Below the pieces are notes generated by a model. The model saw only the letters and a list, made by a program, of their open reading frames with translations. It ran no database searches and was not told the origin of the DNA. A stretch of DNA of 64,000 nt, taken from Candidatus Kryptonium thompsonii (lineage in GTDB: Bacteria; Bacteroidota; Ignavibacteria; Kryptoniales; Kryptoniaceae). The translations under genes were made by a program, and so were the position numbers. The stretch covers positions 1-64,000 of the forward strand of contig LDXX01000011.1 of NCBI GenBank assembly GCA_001442925.1. Direction: 5' to 3'. Shown here piece by piece: positions 8,706 to 17,445 of the stretch. Position 1 is the stretch's first letter. Each line of letters begins with the position of its first letter.

Positions 8706-9254
8706 ATGATAAAACGAGCTTTAACTTTAATCGTGCTTATCCCAGCACTCTTACTTGCCCAACTCAAATCCCAAAGCAACGAAACTTCGAAAAATGATGA
8801 ATTTATCTCAAAAAGAAAACTTACCGCTTTAACCTACTCAACTTTTATCCCGGGCGCGGGACAATTTTACCTTGGACATAAAATAAAGGGAGTTTTCTTC
8901 ACTTTGACAGCCTTTGGTTCACTCGTCGTAACAATTGTCTCACAAAATAATCTCGTCGGGGGAAATGAACGACTTGAAAACCTTGAGATGCAATATGTAA
9001 GCACAATGAATTGGGAAAGAGCAGAACAAATTTGGCAAGAAATGGTTCGCGTCAAATCCGACATTGATAAAGATTATAAACGAAGGAATTTGTTTCTCGG
9101 CATAACTGCTGGGATATGGGTTGCAAATATAATTGATGTTTTATTCTTTACATCCGACAAAGGCGCCGGAGATATATTCGGATACAACAAATCATTGTTT
9201 GAAATTAAAAGCGGAAACAAAGAAATTATGCTTACGGTAAAACTTAACTTTTAA
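8706..9254 (+). CDS. DUF5683-family membrane protein
   Basis: The 182-residue protein has an N-terminal signal or membrane segment (residues 1-18), then a STFIPGAGQFYLG motif about 47-60 and two hydrophobic helices about 62-82 and 125-148. This is the pattern of DUF5683, an uncharacterised envelope family of the FCB group. A charged, helical stretch lies between the two helices. The C-terminus ends as a strand (IMLTVKLNF), which hints at an outer-membrane or beta context. The same module forms the C-terminus of the divergently transcribed caspase-like protein, including the paired PGAGQ motif and a VDxxFF/NxxDxxFF ending. The stop codon is 5 bases before larB, so it is likely the first gene of the larB-larA operon. 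Its function is unknown. Confidence 0.75.
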   Translation: MIKRALTLIVLIPALLLAQLKSQSNETSKNDEFISKRKLTALTYSTFIPGAGQFYLGHKIKGVFFTLTAFGSLVVTIVSQNNLVGGNERLENLEMQYVSTMNWERAEQIWQEMVRVKSDIDKDYKRRNLFLGITAGIWVANIIDVLFFTSDKGAGDIFGYNKSLFEIKSGNKEIMLTVKLNF

Positions 9255-9259
9255 AACTT

Positions 9260-10009
9260 ATGCGCGAAAAGATAGAAAAACTTTTAAACGATTACAAAAC
9301 TGGAAAAATCGATGTCGATGAATTTATAAATGAACTTCGATGGTTCCCCTTTGAGAATATTGAATTTGCACATGTCGACCATCATAGAACGTTAAAACAC
9401 AATTTCCCTGAGGTCATACTTTGCCAATGGAAGACACCGGAACAAGTTAAGGAAATTGCAAAGCGAATCCTTGAAAAATCAAATTTTCTCCTTGCGACAA
9501 GGGCAAATCCAGAACATTTCAACGCAGTAAAAAAAATTGCAAAAGACGCAAAGTATAATGAACTTGCAAGAACTATAACCGTCGCCCGAGGTGAAATAAA
9601 AAAAGACGATAAAAAAGGAAAAATCTTGATCATAACCGCTGGGACTGCGGATTTGCCCGTCGCTGAAGAAGCAAAAGTTACAGCTGAACTCCTCGGAAAT
9701 GAAGTTGAACTTCTATATGATGTTGGGGTTGCGGGGATACATCGTTTGCTTTCAAATCTTGATAAATTAAAAAGTGCAAGCGTGATAATTGTAGTTGCTG
9801 GAATGGAGGGGGCTTTGCCAAGCGTCGTAGGCGGACTTGTTGGGGTTCCGGTCATCGCAGTTCCAACCTCAGTCGGATACGGCGCGAACTTCAACGGTTT
9901 AGCTCCGCTCCTCACGATGCTTAACACCTGCGCCCCAGGGGTCGTTGTGGTAAACATCGACAATGGTTTCGGTGCAGCCTTTGCAGCAACACTTATGAAT
10001 AGAAAATGA
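9260..10009 (+). CDS. larB: Nickel-pincer cofactor biosynthesis protein LarB
   Basis: LarB carboxylates and hydrolyses nicotinic acid adenine dinucleotide, the first step of nickel-pincer nucleotide synthesis for LarA-type enzymes. The 249-residue protein has the family's N-terminal helical region and a C-terminal AIR-carboxylase-like domain from about residue 120 (ITAGTADLPVAEEA). It keeps the conserved LNTCAPG motif, with Cys224 as the candidate catalytic cysteine. Length and motif order match the family. The stop codon overlaps the larA start in an ATGA tetranucleotide, so the two are translationally coupled. larC and larE, needed for the later steps, are not in this window. Confidence 0.93.
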   Translation: MREKIEKLLNDYKTGKIDVDEFINELRWFPFENIEFAHVDHHRTLKHNFPEVILCQWKTPEQVKEIAKRILEKSNFLLATRANPEHFNAVKKIAKDAKYNELARTITVARGEIKKDDKKGKILIITAGTADLPVAEEAKVTAELLGNEVELLYDVGVAGIHRLLSNLDKLKSASVIIVVAGMEGALPSVVGGLVGVPVIAVPTSVGYGANFNGLAPLLTMLNTCAPGVVVVNIDNGFGAAFAATLMNRK

Positions 10010-11259
10010 AAACCGTGATGAAAAAAGTTAAATTAAAGTATGGAAAAACTGAATTAGAAATTGAACTCCCCGAACACGCTGAAATTTTAACACCAAAGCT
10101 AAAACCACCAGACCAAGACGAGCTCGAAATTCTAAACACCGCATTAGATAACCCCATTGACTCACAAAAGCTTGAGAATTTTTTACAAAAAGATGACAAA
10201 GTTTTGATAATCGTCCCTGATAAAACCAGGAAATCACGAGTTGACTTCATTTTGAAATCAATTTTAACCCGAATCAAAAACGACAATATAAAATTTTTAT
10301 TCGCGAACGGAACGCATGCTAAACAAACAGAAAACGAAAAAAGAGAAATTTTAAGCGACGAAATCTACGATAAATTTGAAGTTTTTGAAAATGACGCTTG
10401 GAGCGATGACTTCATCTACTTTGGGAAAACAAAATTTGGCACGGAAGTTTTTTTAAATAAACTTGTCTCCGAAGCCGATAAAATTTTGCTCATCGGTTCC
10501 ATAACTCACCATTACTTCGCTGGATTTGGCGGTGGGGCAAAACTGTTGGTCCCGGGTGTAGCGTCATATAAAACAGCAATTCAAAATCACAAACTCACAT
10601 TAACTCAAGACGGAGATATAAATCCAAACGCTACAAACTTGAAACTTGAAGGCAACCCAGTTTATGAAGATATAATTGAAGCATTTAAACTTTGTAGGCT
10701 TAAAGTGGTTCACCTTGGTGTCGTCCTAGATGAGACTGACAAAATCGTTGGTGCATTTTTCGGCGATGTAATTCAATCGCACAAAGCGGGTGCAGACTTT
10801 GTAAATAAATTTTTCACAATACCTGTGAACAAAAAATTTGATGTCGTGATTTCAAGCGCTGGTGGATTCCCAAAGGATGTCAACTTCATTCAAGCGCATA
10901 AATCTATCCATCATTCCCATTACATTTTAAAAGAAGGTGGCTACTTATTTTCGTTCATTGAATGCAGAGATGGGATCGGCTCAAAAACTTTCCTCGATTG
11001 GTTCAAGTTTAAAAACCCTGGCGAGATGAAAAAACATTTACTTGAAAATTACTCAATGAATGGGCATACCGCTTTATCGTTGCAAAATAAATTAAAAATC
11101 TGTAATATAATCGTGAGGTGTGAACTAAAGAATGATTTGCTCGAAATGATGGGATTAAGAACACTTGACAATTTTGATATGTTAAAAAACTTAGTCGGCT
11201 CAATAGCCGTGTTAACTAACGCTTCAATTTATTTACCAATTTATCAGGGAGCTTTATGA
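10006..11259 (+). CDS. larA: LarA-family nickel-dependent racemase/epimerase
   Basis: LarA enzymes use the nickel-pincer nucleotide to racemise or epimerise 2-hydroxy acids; lactate is the classical substrate, but many homologues act on others. The 417-residue protein has the family hallmarks: His104 in NGTHAK, His168-His169 in SITHHYFAGFGGGAK, Lys179 as the candidate residue for covalent cofactor attachment, and His195 (QNH) as a candidate nickel ligand. Two starts are close together (10006 and 10018). I keep 10006 because it overlaps the larB stop codon as ATGA. The stop codon overlaps the next gene in the same way. Substrate specificity cannot be read from the sequence, so the symbol denotes the family rather than proven lactate racemase. 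Confidence 0.88.
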   Translation: MKTVMKKVKLKYGKTELEIELPEHAEILTPKLKPPDQDELEILNTALDNPIDSQKLENFLQKDDKVLIIVPDKTRKSRVDFILKSILTRIKNDNIKFLFANGTHAKQTENEKREILSDEIYDKFEVFENDAWSDDFIYFGKTKFGTEVFLNKLVSEADKILLIGSITHHYFAGFGGGAKLLVPGVASYKTAIQNHKLTLTQDGDINPNATNLKLEGNPVYEDIIEAFKLCRLKVVHLGVVLDETDKIVGAFFGDVIQSHKAGADFVNKFFTIPVNKKFDVVISSAGGFPKDVNFIQAHKSIHHSHYILKEGGYLFSFIECRDGIGSKTFLDWFKFKNPGEMKKHLLENYSMNGHTALSLQNKLKICNIIVRCELKNDLLEMMGLRTLDNFDMLKNLVGSIAVLTNASIYLPIYQGAL

Positions 11260-12887
11260 CGAAAGAAACCATTAAATTTTTACAGCAAAACAAATTATTA
11301 GCTGGTGTCAGCGAAGATTTAATTAACGAAATCGCCCAAAATTTATTTATTGAAACTTTCAAACCAGGGGATATAATCATTCATGAAGGCGAGCCGGGGG
11401 ATAAAGTTTATTTGATCGCAAAGGGGAGAGTAAAAGTTGTAAAGCTCGCTGATTCATCGGGAAAAGTTTTAATGGAGCTAACAGATTCTGATTTCTTCGG
11501 TGAAATGGCTTTGATAGACTTACACCCTCGCTCGGCAAGTGTTGTGGCTTTAACAGATTGCGAAATTTTATCAATCCCCGGGGATTACTTCGAAAAACTT
11601 ATCCACGCCCATCCACAAATTTTGATCAACATTGCAAAGATATTAAGCGAGAGATTAAGGTTATCAAACGAAAAGATTTTGAGGGATTTCATCGAATATG
11701 AAAAGGAGGTCACTGAGCAAATAAACAGGTTAAATTATCTAATTGAAATAACAAAGCGTGTTAACTCAACAATAAACCTTGATGAACTTCTAAAAATCAT
11801 ACTTGAAATCGCCCTTGAAATTACAAATGCCGATAGAGGAACAGTTTATCTCGTCGATGAACTAAAAGGTGAAATTTGGTCAAAAGTTCTCGAAGGGAAT
11901 GAACTCACCGAGATTCGATTACCTATAGGAAAAGGTATCGCTGGGTATGTAGCCCAAACTGGGGAAACAGTGAATATTAAAGACGCTTACCAAGATCCAA
12001 GATTTAATCCAGAGATTGACCTGAAAACTGGGTATAAGACTAGAACGATATTGTGTATGCCCATAAAGGATAAAAGCGATAAAATAGTTGGTGTTTTTCA
12101 ATTGATAAATAAAAAAGATAGTTTCTTCACGAAGAAAGATGAAGAAATGCTGAATGCCCTTTCCATTCATGCATCAATTGCAATTCAAAACGCAAAGATG
12201 GCACAAGAGCTTGTAAATAACGAACGACTTGCCATAGTTGGAAAAATGGCAAGCTCAATCATCCACGATATAAAAAATCCGATGACGACGATAAAAGCAT
12301 ACGCTCAAGTTTTAAGGAAAAAAATTGGAGAGAGCGAAGCTATAAAACTTGTCGATGAGGTTATAAAGCAAATCGACCGACTCGTTAACATGACCCAAGA
12401 AATTCTTGACTTTTCACGCGGAGTGACAAGTATAGAGTTTTCGAAGATAAATCTTGGGGATTTCATTGATGGAGTAATTGCTTTCCTCAATGAGGACTTC
12501 AAGAAAAATAAAATTGAAATTGAAAAACAAATTGAATTTGACGGCGAGGTTGAAATCGATGTTGATAAAATGACACGGGTTGTCTTTAACATTGCTCACA
12601 ATTCAAGAGATGCTATGCCAGAAGGCGGAAAATTTATTATAAAAACATGGCGAGAAAACGATTCATTTTTTATGCAATTTACAGACACAGGGAAAGGGAT
12701 GCCTGAAGAAGTGAAGAAGAAACTATTTGAACCATTCGTCACATATGGCAAAAAACATGGCACAGGACTTGGAATGGCAATAGTTAAAAAAATTGTGACT
12801 GAACATAAAGGAGAAATCTTTGTTGAAAGTGAACTCGGCAAAGGAACAACTATAACTCTTCAACTCCCAATAGTTCAACAAAAATAA
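11256..12887 (+). CDS. Soluble sensor histidine kinase with cyclic-nucleotide-binding and GAF domains
   Basis: The 543-residue protein has no membrane segment. Domains in order: CRP-type cyclic-nucleotide-binding domain about 10-125, with a phosphate-binding cassette FGEMALIDLHPRSASV at 81-96; GAF domain about 165-315; HisKA dimerisation helix with phospho-acceptor His337 in IIHDIKNPM; HATPase domain with N-box NIAHNSRDAM (445-454), G1 box DTGKGM (477-482) and G2 box HGTGLGMAIV (501-510). It would autophosphorylate in response to a cytoplasmic ligand. No receiver domain or response regulator is fused or adjacent, so its partner is elsewhere. The start codon overlaps the larA stop (ATGA), which puts the kinase in the larBA operon and suggests a regulatory link with 2-hydroxy-acid metabolism; that link is inference. 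Confidence 0.88.
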   Translation: MTKETIKFLQQNKLLAGVSEDLINEIAQNLFIETFKPGDIIIHEGEPGDKVYLIAKGRVKVVKLADSSGKVLMELTDSDFFGEMALIDLHPRSASVVALTDCEILSIPGDYFEKLIHAHPQILINIAKILSERLRLSNEKILRDFIEYEKEVTEQINRLNYLIEITKRVNSTINLDELLKIILEIALEITNADRGTVYLVDELKGEIWSKVLEGNELTEIRLPIGKGIAGYVAQTGETVNIKDAYQDPRFNPEIDLKTGYKTRTILCMPIKDKSDKIVGVFQLINKKDSFFTKKDEEMLNALSIHASIAIQNAKMAQELVNNERLAIVGKMASSIIHDIKNPMTTIKAYAQVLRKKIGESEAIKLVDEVIKQIDRLVNMTQEILDFSRGVTSIEFSKINLGDFIDGVIAFLNEDFKKNKIEIEKQIEFDGEVEIDVDKMTRVVFNIAHNSRDAMPEGGKFIIKTWRENDSFFMQFTDTGKGMPEEVKKKLFEPFVTYGKKHGTGLGMAIVKKIVTEHKGEIFVESELGKGTTITLQLPIVQQK

Positions 12888-12902
12888 AACAATGGGAAAA
12901 CA

Positions 12903-13685
12903 ATGTTGGATAAAATTTTTTTCCTGTTGATCATAGCGATGATTTTATCAATTATCTTTACAATTCTCGCATTCACTCAGGAGAAGAAACTAAGCGTTGG
13001 AATACAAACGATAAAATTAAAGAGCGGTGATGAGGATATCTCTGCATTTTTGGCTGTTCCAAAAATTGAAGGTAAGTTTCCCGCAATAGTGTTAATTCAT
13101 GAATGGTGGGGTTTAACGGACTGGGAGAAGGAAAACGCAGTAAGGTTTGCAGGCAATGGATATGTAGCCATAGCTGTTGATCTTTACCGCGGAAAACTTG
13201 CCAAAACTCCAGAGGAAGCGCGAACATATATGCAATCGCTATCTGCGGATGTTGTCATAAGAGACATCAAATCAGCCGTTGAATACCTGAAATCAAGGGA
13301 GGATGTTCTACCTGATAAAATTGGAATAATTGGTTGGTGCATGGGCGGTGGGTTTGCTCTGAGAAGTTTGATCGAAATTCCCGACTTTTCAGCTGGGGTC
13401 ATCTGCTATGGTCGCCTCGTTGAAGATGAGAAACAACTTGAAAAAATTAACGCACCAATCCTTGGGATATTTGCTGAAAAAGACAGAGGAATCCCACCTG
13501 AAACGGTGAAAAAATTTGAAGAAAAGATGAAAAAACTAGGGAAAAAGATAGAGGTTAAAATCTATTCAGATGTTAACCACGCCTTCATGAACCCAAACAA
13601 TAAAAACAACTACGATGAGATATCAACTAAAAACGCATGGGATTTAATCGATAAATTTTTCAAAAAGAACTTAGCTAAAAAATGA
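12903..13685 (+). CDS. Dienelactone hydrolase-family protein, membrane-anchored or exported
   Basis: The 260-residue alpha/beta hydrolase begins with a hydrophobic segment (about 5-25) acting as a signal peptide or anchor. The dienelactone hydrolase triad is visible: Cys146 in GWCMGG, Asp194 in AEKDRGIPPE and His226 in DVNHAFMNP. The motif EWWGLTDWEKENA near residues 67-79 is also typical. Family members hydrolyse lactones or esters; the actual substrate is unknown. The gene follows the kinase by 15 bases and ends two bases before the convergent decarboxylase gene, so it is the probable last gene of the operon beginning at 8706. Confidence 0.88.
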   Translation: MLDKIFFLLIIAMILSIIFTILAFTQEKKLSVGIQTIKLKSGDEDISAFLAVPKIEGKFPAIVLIHEWWGLTDWEKENAVRFAGNGYVAIAVDLYRGKLAKTPEEARTYMQSLSADVVIRDIKSAVEYLKSREDVLPDKIGIIGWCMGGGFALRSLIEIPDFSAGVICYGRLVEDEKQLEKINAPILGIFAEKDRGIPPETVKKFEEKMKKLGKKIEVKIYSDVNHAFMNPNNKNNYDEISTKNAWDLIDKFFKKNLAKK

Positions 13686-13687
13686 CA

Positions 13688-15175
13688 TCAATCCTGAAAT
13701 AGTTCATTTACCAACAAATCAATATAGTTCACCCTCTCACTTATAGCATTCCAATGCTTTATGAAAACAGAGCGAAGCGACACGAGCGATTCATCGTCAA
13801 TTTCAAACTTCGGGTTGATTCTTTTAGCGGTTGAGCTATCAACAACAAATTTTGAAAGTATAAATTTTGGAGCTGAATTTTCAATTGAAAGTCGGTTGTA
13901 AATTTTAAGCGTATTTTCGTTTATCTCGCTCAATTTGAAACTTCCGTTATGCTTATAAAAACAAAATATATCAAGGTCGGGTTGCGTTAACGGCGAAAAC
14001 CCTTGAAGATTATTTATTTTCTCATAAAGGTAATTTGCCGATTTCAAAGTTTGCGTTAAAATTTTTCCAAACCCATTTTTATTAAGTGGGATAACTTTAT
14101 GCGTAAGCCATACAGCTCCAGCGGATGCCCCAGGCCTTGAACCCTCAAGCTGAAACATCCCAATGTTAGGTTTATCCTTCTTGTGATATGTGTAAGGTGA
14201 TGTGTTAAGTATCACCTGCCTTAAATTTTCATCTTTATATAAAACACCACCAGCCCCATACATCACAAGCCCATGCTTGTGCGGATCTATCGTTAGCGAA
14301 TCAGACTCGGATACTGCAATGAGATTGTCGTAAACAAATTTTTTCAATGGGGCTTCGACGTTTGAAAAATCAATTATCTTTCCCTGTTCATCAATTATCA
14401 ATGTTCGCATATAACCACCATAAGCCGCATCAATGTGAAGGTGAAAACCGTATTTTTCTTTTAATTTTAAAATCTCCATTACGGGATCGACAGCGCCAAC
14501 TCCTGTCGTCCCAAAATTTGCCATCACAAACATCACATTATTTTTCTTCAGGACATCCTCAAGTTGATTCAAATCAATTCTATAATTTTCATCCACATCA
14601 ATCTCAACAAAATCAACTTTTAAAATTGAGCAAATTCTTCTCCATGAATAATGCGAACCTTTCGAAAAGACAGCGATTCCATCTTTTCTAAAATCCCTCA
14701 CCGCCCACAAAGCTTCAAGATTTGCAAGCGATCCACCACTTGTCAAATGCCCCCACCCCTCTTTAAAACCGACGAGATTTAAAAGATCATCAACAACTTC
14801 CATCTCCATCTCAGTCGTCACAGGACCACCTTCATACGCGTGATTGTTCGGATTCGTAAGCATAGTTACGAAATAAGCAAGAAGCGCTGGAATTGATGGG
14901 TCTTTGAGCATCTGCGCAGAATACCGAGGATGAAAATACGGAAGATTTTTTTCAAATCGTTTTAAAAATTCATCAAAAATTTTCTCAAGTTTTTCAGATT
15001 CAACTTTGTAAATTTCAGATTCAAAAAAATTTTCAGGATAAATTGTCTCGTCATCAAAAAAATCCTCACGCCACTTCTTGTTCCATTCAATCGCCAAATT
15101 GATGAGCTTTTTGAAAAGCTCTGTATTTTCTCCTTTCGGACCGAGAAAATATGTGAATAATGTCTCCATTTTCAA
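13688..15175 (-). CDS. PLP-dependent (group II) amino acid decarboxylase family protein
   Basis: The 495-residue protein has the fold-type I PLP decarboxylase motifs: FHPRYSAQML near 81-90, NPNNHAYEGGPVTTEMEMEV near 108-127, HLTSGGSLANLEAL near 143-156, cofactor-stacking His175 (SHYSW), Asp249 in HIDAAYGG and Schiff-base Lys300 in DPHKHG. This group includes glutamate, aspartate, tyrosine and aromatic amino acid decarboxylases. The extended DPHKHG, rather than the usual plant/animal DPHKWL, suggests the bacterial tyrosine/glutamate-like branch. The substrate cannot be fixed. It stands alone, convergent with the dienelactone hydrolase gene and divergent from the M28 peptidase gene. Confidence 0.88.
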   Translation of the reverse strand: MKMETLFTYFLGPKGENTELFKKLINLAIEWNKKWREDFFDDETIYPENFFESEIYKVESEKLEKIFDEFLKRFEKNLPYFHPRYSAQMLKDPSIPALLAYFVTMLTNPNNHAYEGGPVTTEMEMEVVDDLLNLVGFKEGWGHLTSGGSLANLEALWAVRDFRKDGIAVFSKGSHYSWRRICSILKVDFVEIDVDENYRIDLNQLEDVLKKNNVMFVMANFGTTGVGAVDPVMEILKLKEKYGFHLHIDAAYGGYMRTLIIDEQGKIIDFSNVEAPLKKFVYDNLIAVSESDSLTIDPHKHGLVMYGAGGVLYKDENLRQVILNTSPYTYHKKDKPNIGMFQLEGSRPGASAGAVWLTHKVIPLNKNGFGKILTQTLKSANYLYEKINNLQGFSPLTQPDLDIFCFYKHNGSFKLSEINENTLKIYNRLSIENSAPKFILSKFVVDSSTAKRINPKFEIDDESLVSLRSVFIKHWNAISERVNYIDLLVNELFQD

Positions 15176-15231
15176 TTTCGATATTTTGTTTTTGCTTTTT
15201 AAAAATATAACAAATTTTTTGAAAACTTAAC

Positions 15232-15261
15232 TTGAACTATTGAGTTCTTTGTGATTATCTT
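15232..15261 (+). promoter_or_regulatory. Possible promoter for the M28 peptidase gene
   Basis: TTGAAC (15232-15237) and TATCTT (15256-15261) are 18 bases apart, about 28 bases before the chosen ATG at 15290. The -10 also reads TATCTTTG, which fits the Bacteroidota TAnnTTTG pattern. The match is weaker than the others listed in this window. Confidence 0.35.
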
Positions 15262-15289
15262 TGTGAAAACAAACAAATCGAATATCACG

Positions 15290-17431
15290 ATGCGAAAATT
15301 TGTTTACTTTATCCTGCTTTTAATTTTCAGTTTAAACCTTGTATACCCCCAACTTAAATTCGACTCGATCTCTGCATGGAACTTCAACAAAATCCTAACT
15401 TCTGAAAAATTTCAAGGGCGTAAATCTGGAACGCCAGGCGGTGAAAGAGCGAGCGAATGGATAGCAGAAAAATTTAAAGAATTTGGACTAAAACCATTTG
15501 GAGATAACGGGACATATTTTCAAAACTTTAAAATCCTTGCAACTCAAGATAAAGTTACTAAGTTAACATTGTTAAACGGCAGAAAAGGTAAAACACGATA
15601 TTCCCTTGGAGATGATTTCACAATCTTAACGAACAGCGGAAGCGGAAAGGTAAAGGCTAAAGTTGTTTTCGTCGGGTATGGAATTTCAGCACCGGAGAAA
15701 GGCAGGGATGATTATGAAAATGTCGATGTCAAAGGTAAAATAGCACTTATACTTGCTGGAACACCAAGCGATGAAGAGGAGAAATTTGAAGTTGAAGGTT
15801 CAAGAGGATACAAAATCCGAAAAGCTTTTGAAAAAGGAGCATCAGCGGTTTTTTATGTTCAAGGTGACAGACCAATAAGAGGTGGAGCAATCCCAGAGGA
15901 ATATTACACACCCGAATTGCCCGCATTATGGGTCGGAAGAAAAATTGTTGACGATATCTTTTACAATACCGGGATAAGTTTTGACGCTTTGAGAAGTGAA
16001 ATCAACTTTAAAACGAAATCCTTTGAAATTGACAAAATCTTCGAAATAGAAACGAAGGTAGAAAAACTCGACGGATGGACGAGAAATGTCATCGGATTAA
16101 TCCCCGGAAGCGATGAAAACTTAAAAGATGAATATATAGTCGTTGGGGCACATATGGATCATACCGGAGTTGACGCAGAGGGATTTATGTATCCAGGGGC
16201 TGATGATAATGCCTCAGGAACATGCCTTGTTATGGAACTTGCACGAAGTATGATGGCAAATAATGAGAAACCAAAACGCTCAATAATCTTTGCCCTATTC
16301 GCCGCGGAAGAGCAAGGTTTACTTGGCTCAAAATTCTTCGCTTCACATCTTCCAGTACCTGAAGAAAACATTGTAGCAATGTTTAACTTTGACATGGTTG
16401 GACGCGGAAATGGAAATATAAACATTGCTGGAACAGAAAATTTTCCAAAGATGTGGGAAATAATCAAGGAGTTCTTCCCGGAAAATAAACTTAAAAATCT
16501 CGGCAAATTCCGCGCGGGTGCAAATTCAGACCATTATCCATTTCAAGAGCGTGGAATTCCCGCTTTCTTTTTTATATCCGCGGGTCAACATCCAGAATAT
16601 CACCGAACCGATGACACAAACGATAAAATTCAACCCTTTGTCCTCGGCGAAGTTGGAAATACAGCATACGATGTGATCCTTGGACTTGCCAACTATCCTC
16701 AAAGCCTAAAGAAAAAAGATAGATATGTTGACTATATTTACAGCAATGCACAAACCGCGCTTTACATCCAACTTAGCCCAGATTCTCTAACCAAGGATTG
16801 GCTTTACAACCTTTGGAGAACATGCAAAAGTGATGGCATTGAAACTGTCATCCTTGAACTCAACTCAAAAAACATCAACGATATCTTCAGAGCAATTTAC
16901 TTGGTTGATTCATTGGCGACGCGAGATTACAGATTTTTTAATATCGTTTCAAATAAGTCTGATTTCATCACATCCCCAGATGTCTTGAACATAATTTTCT
17001 CAGCCAAAGCCGAAACCTTCTCAAATTTGACACAATCTTTGCCGATTTTATCAAAGTCGGGATTAAAACTTATTGTTTTTGATGAGCAAACTAAAATTGA
17101 AAATGTTAACAGCGTTGTTGACATCGTAAATGATTTTTACCTTGACATAACTCCAGTGCTCAAAGGAAACATAAAACAAAGTTTTAATTTCAAGAAAACA
17201 TCCATCGTTTTTGATCCCGACACAGTTGTGGATAAAGAAATGTTTTTCTACACTTTCACCAATCGCGAAAAATTTATTTCAATGCTTGATTTTATCAAAC
17301 CAGAAAAAGTATTCGTAAATTTACCACCTCAAGAATCAAAAGTTTTGATATCAAACTTGCGCGATAAAGGATGGGACATCAAAAAGATTCAAAAAATTTT
17401 TGGCAGAAATCTTTACGGATTTTTAAAATAA
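15290..17431 (+). CDS. Secreted M28-family aminopeptidase with PA domain and degenerate dipeptidase-like tail
   Basis: I chose the ATG at 15290 over an in-frame GTG at 15251 because it begins directly with a signal peptide (RKFVYFILLLIFSL). The 713-residue protein has a PA (protease-associated) domain about 100-260 and an M28 zinc peptidase domain about 275-460. The two-zinc site is complete: His288 and Asp290 in GAHMDHTG, Asp305/306 in GADDNASG, Glu340-Glu341 in FAAEEQG, Asp368 in NFDMVG and His438 in PEYHRTDD. Residues about 475-713 do not belong to M28. Their pattern (SDFITSPDVLNIIFSAKAE, LSKSGLKLIVFDE and the terminal KKIQKIFGRNLYGFL) resembles M19 membrane dipeptidases without their metal ligands. 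It probably acts in periplasmic peptide degradation. The next gene starts 14 bases after the stop. Confidence 0.9.
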   Translation: MRKFVYFILLLIFSLNLVYPQLKFDSISAWNFNKILTSEKFQGRKSGTPGGERASEWIAEKFKEFGLKPFGDNGTYFQNFKILATQDKVTKLTLLNGRKGKTRYSLGDDFTILTNSGSGKVKAKVVFVGYGISAPEKGRDDYENVDVKGKIALILAGTPSDEEEKFEVEGSRGYKIRKAFEKGASAVFYVQGDRPIRGGAIPEEYYTPELPALWVGRKIVDDIFYNTGISFDALRSEINFKTKSFEIDKIFEIETKVEKLDGWTRNVIGLIPGSDENLKDEYIVVGAHMDHTGVDAEGFMYPGADDNASGTCLVMELARSMMANNEKPKRSIIFALFAAEEQGLLGSKFFASHLPVPEENIVAMFNFDMVGRGNGNINIAGTENFPKMWEIIKEFFPENKLKNLGKFRAGANSDHYPFQERGIPAFFFISAGQHPEYHRTDDTNDKIQPFVLGEVGNTAYDVILGLANYPQSLKKKDRYVDYIYSNAQTALYIQLSPDSLTKDWLYNLWRTCKSDGIETVILELNSKNINDIFRAIYLVDSLATRDYRFFNIVSNKSDFITSPDVLNIIFSAKAETFSNLTQSLPILSKSGLKLIVFDEQTKIENVNSVVDIVNDFYLDITPVLKGNIKQSFNFKKTSIVFDPDTVVDKEMFFYTFTNREKFISMLDFIKPEKVFVNLPPQESKVLISNLRDKGWDIKKIQKIFGRNLYGFLK

Positions 17432-17445
17432 ACTTAAATCAAACA

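Noticed and set aside
9382-9963. Minus-strand ORF of 193 codons
   Set aside because: It is fully antisense to larB, whose family match is strong.
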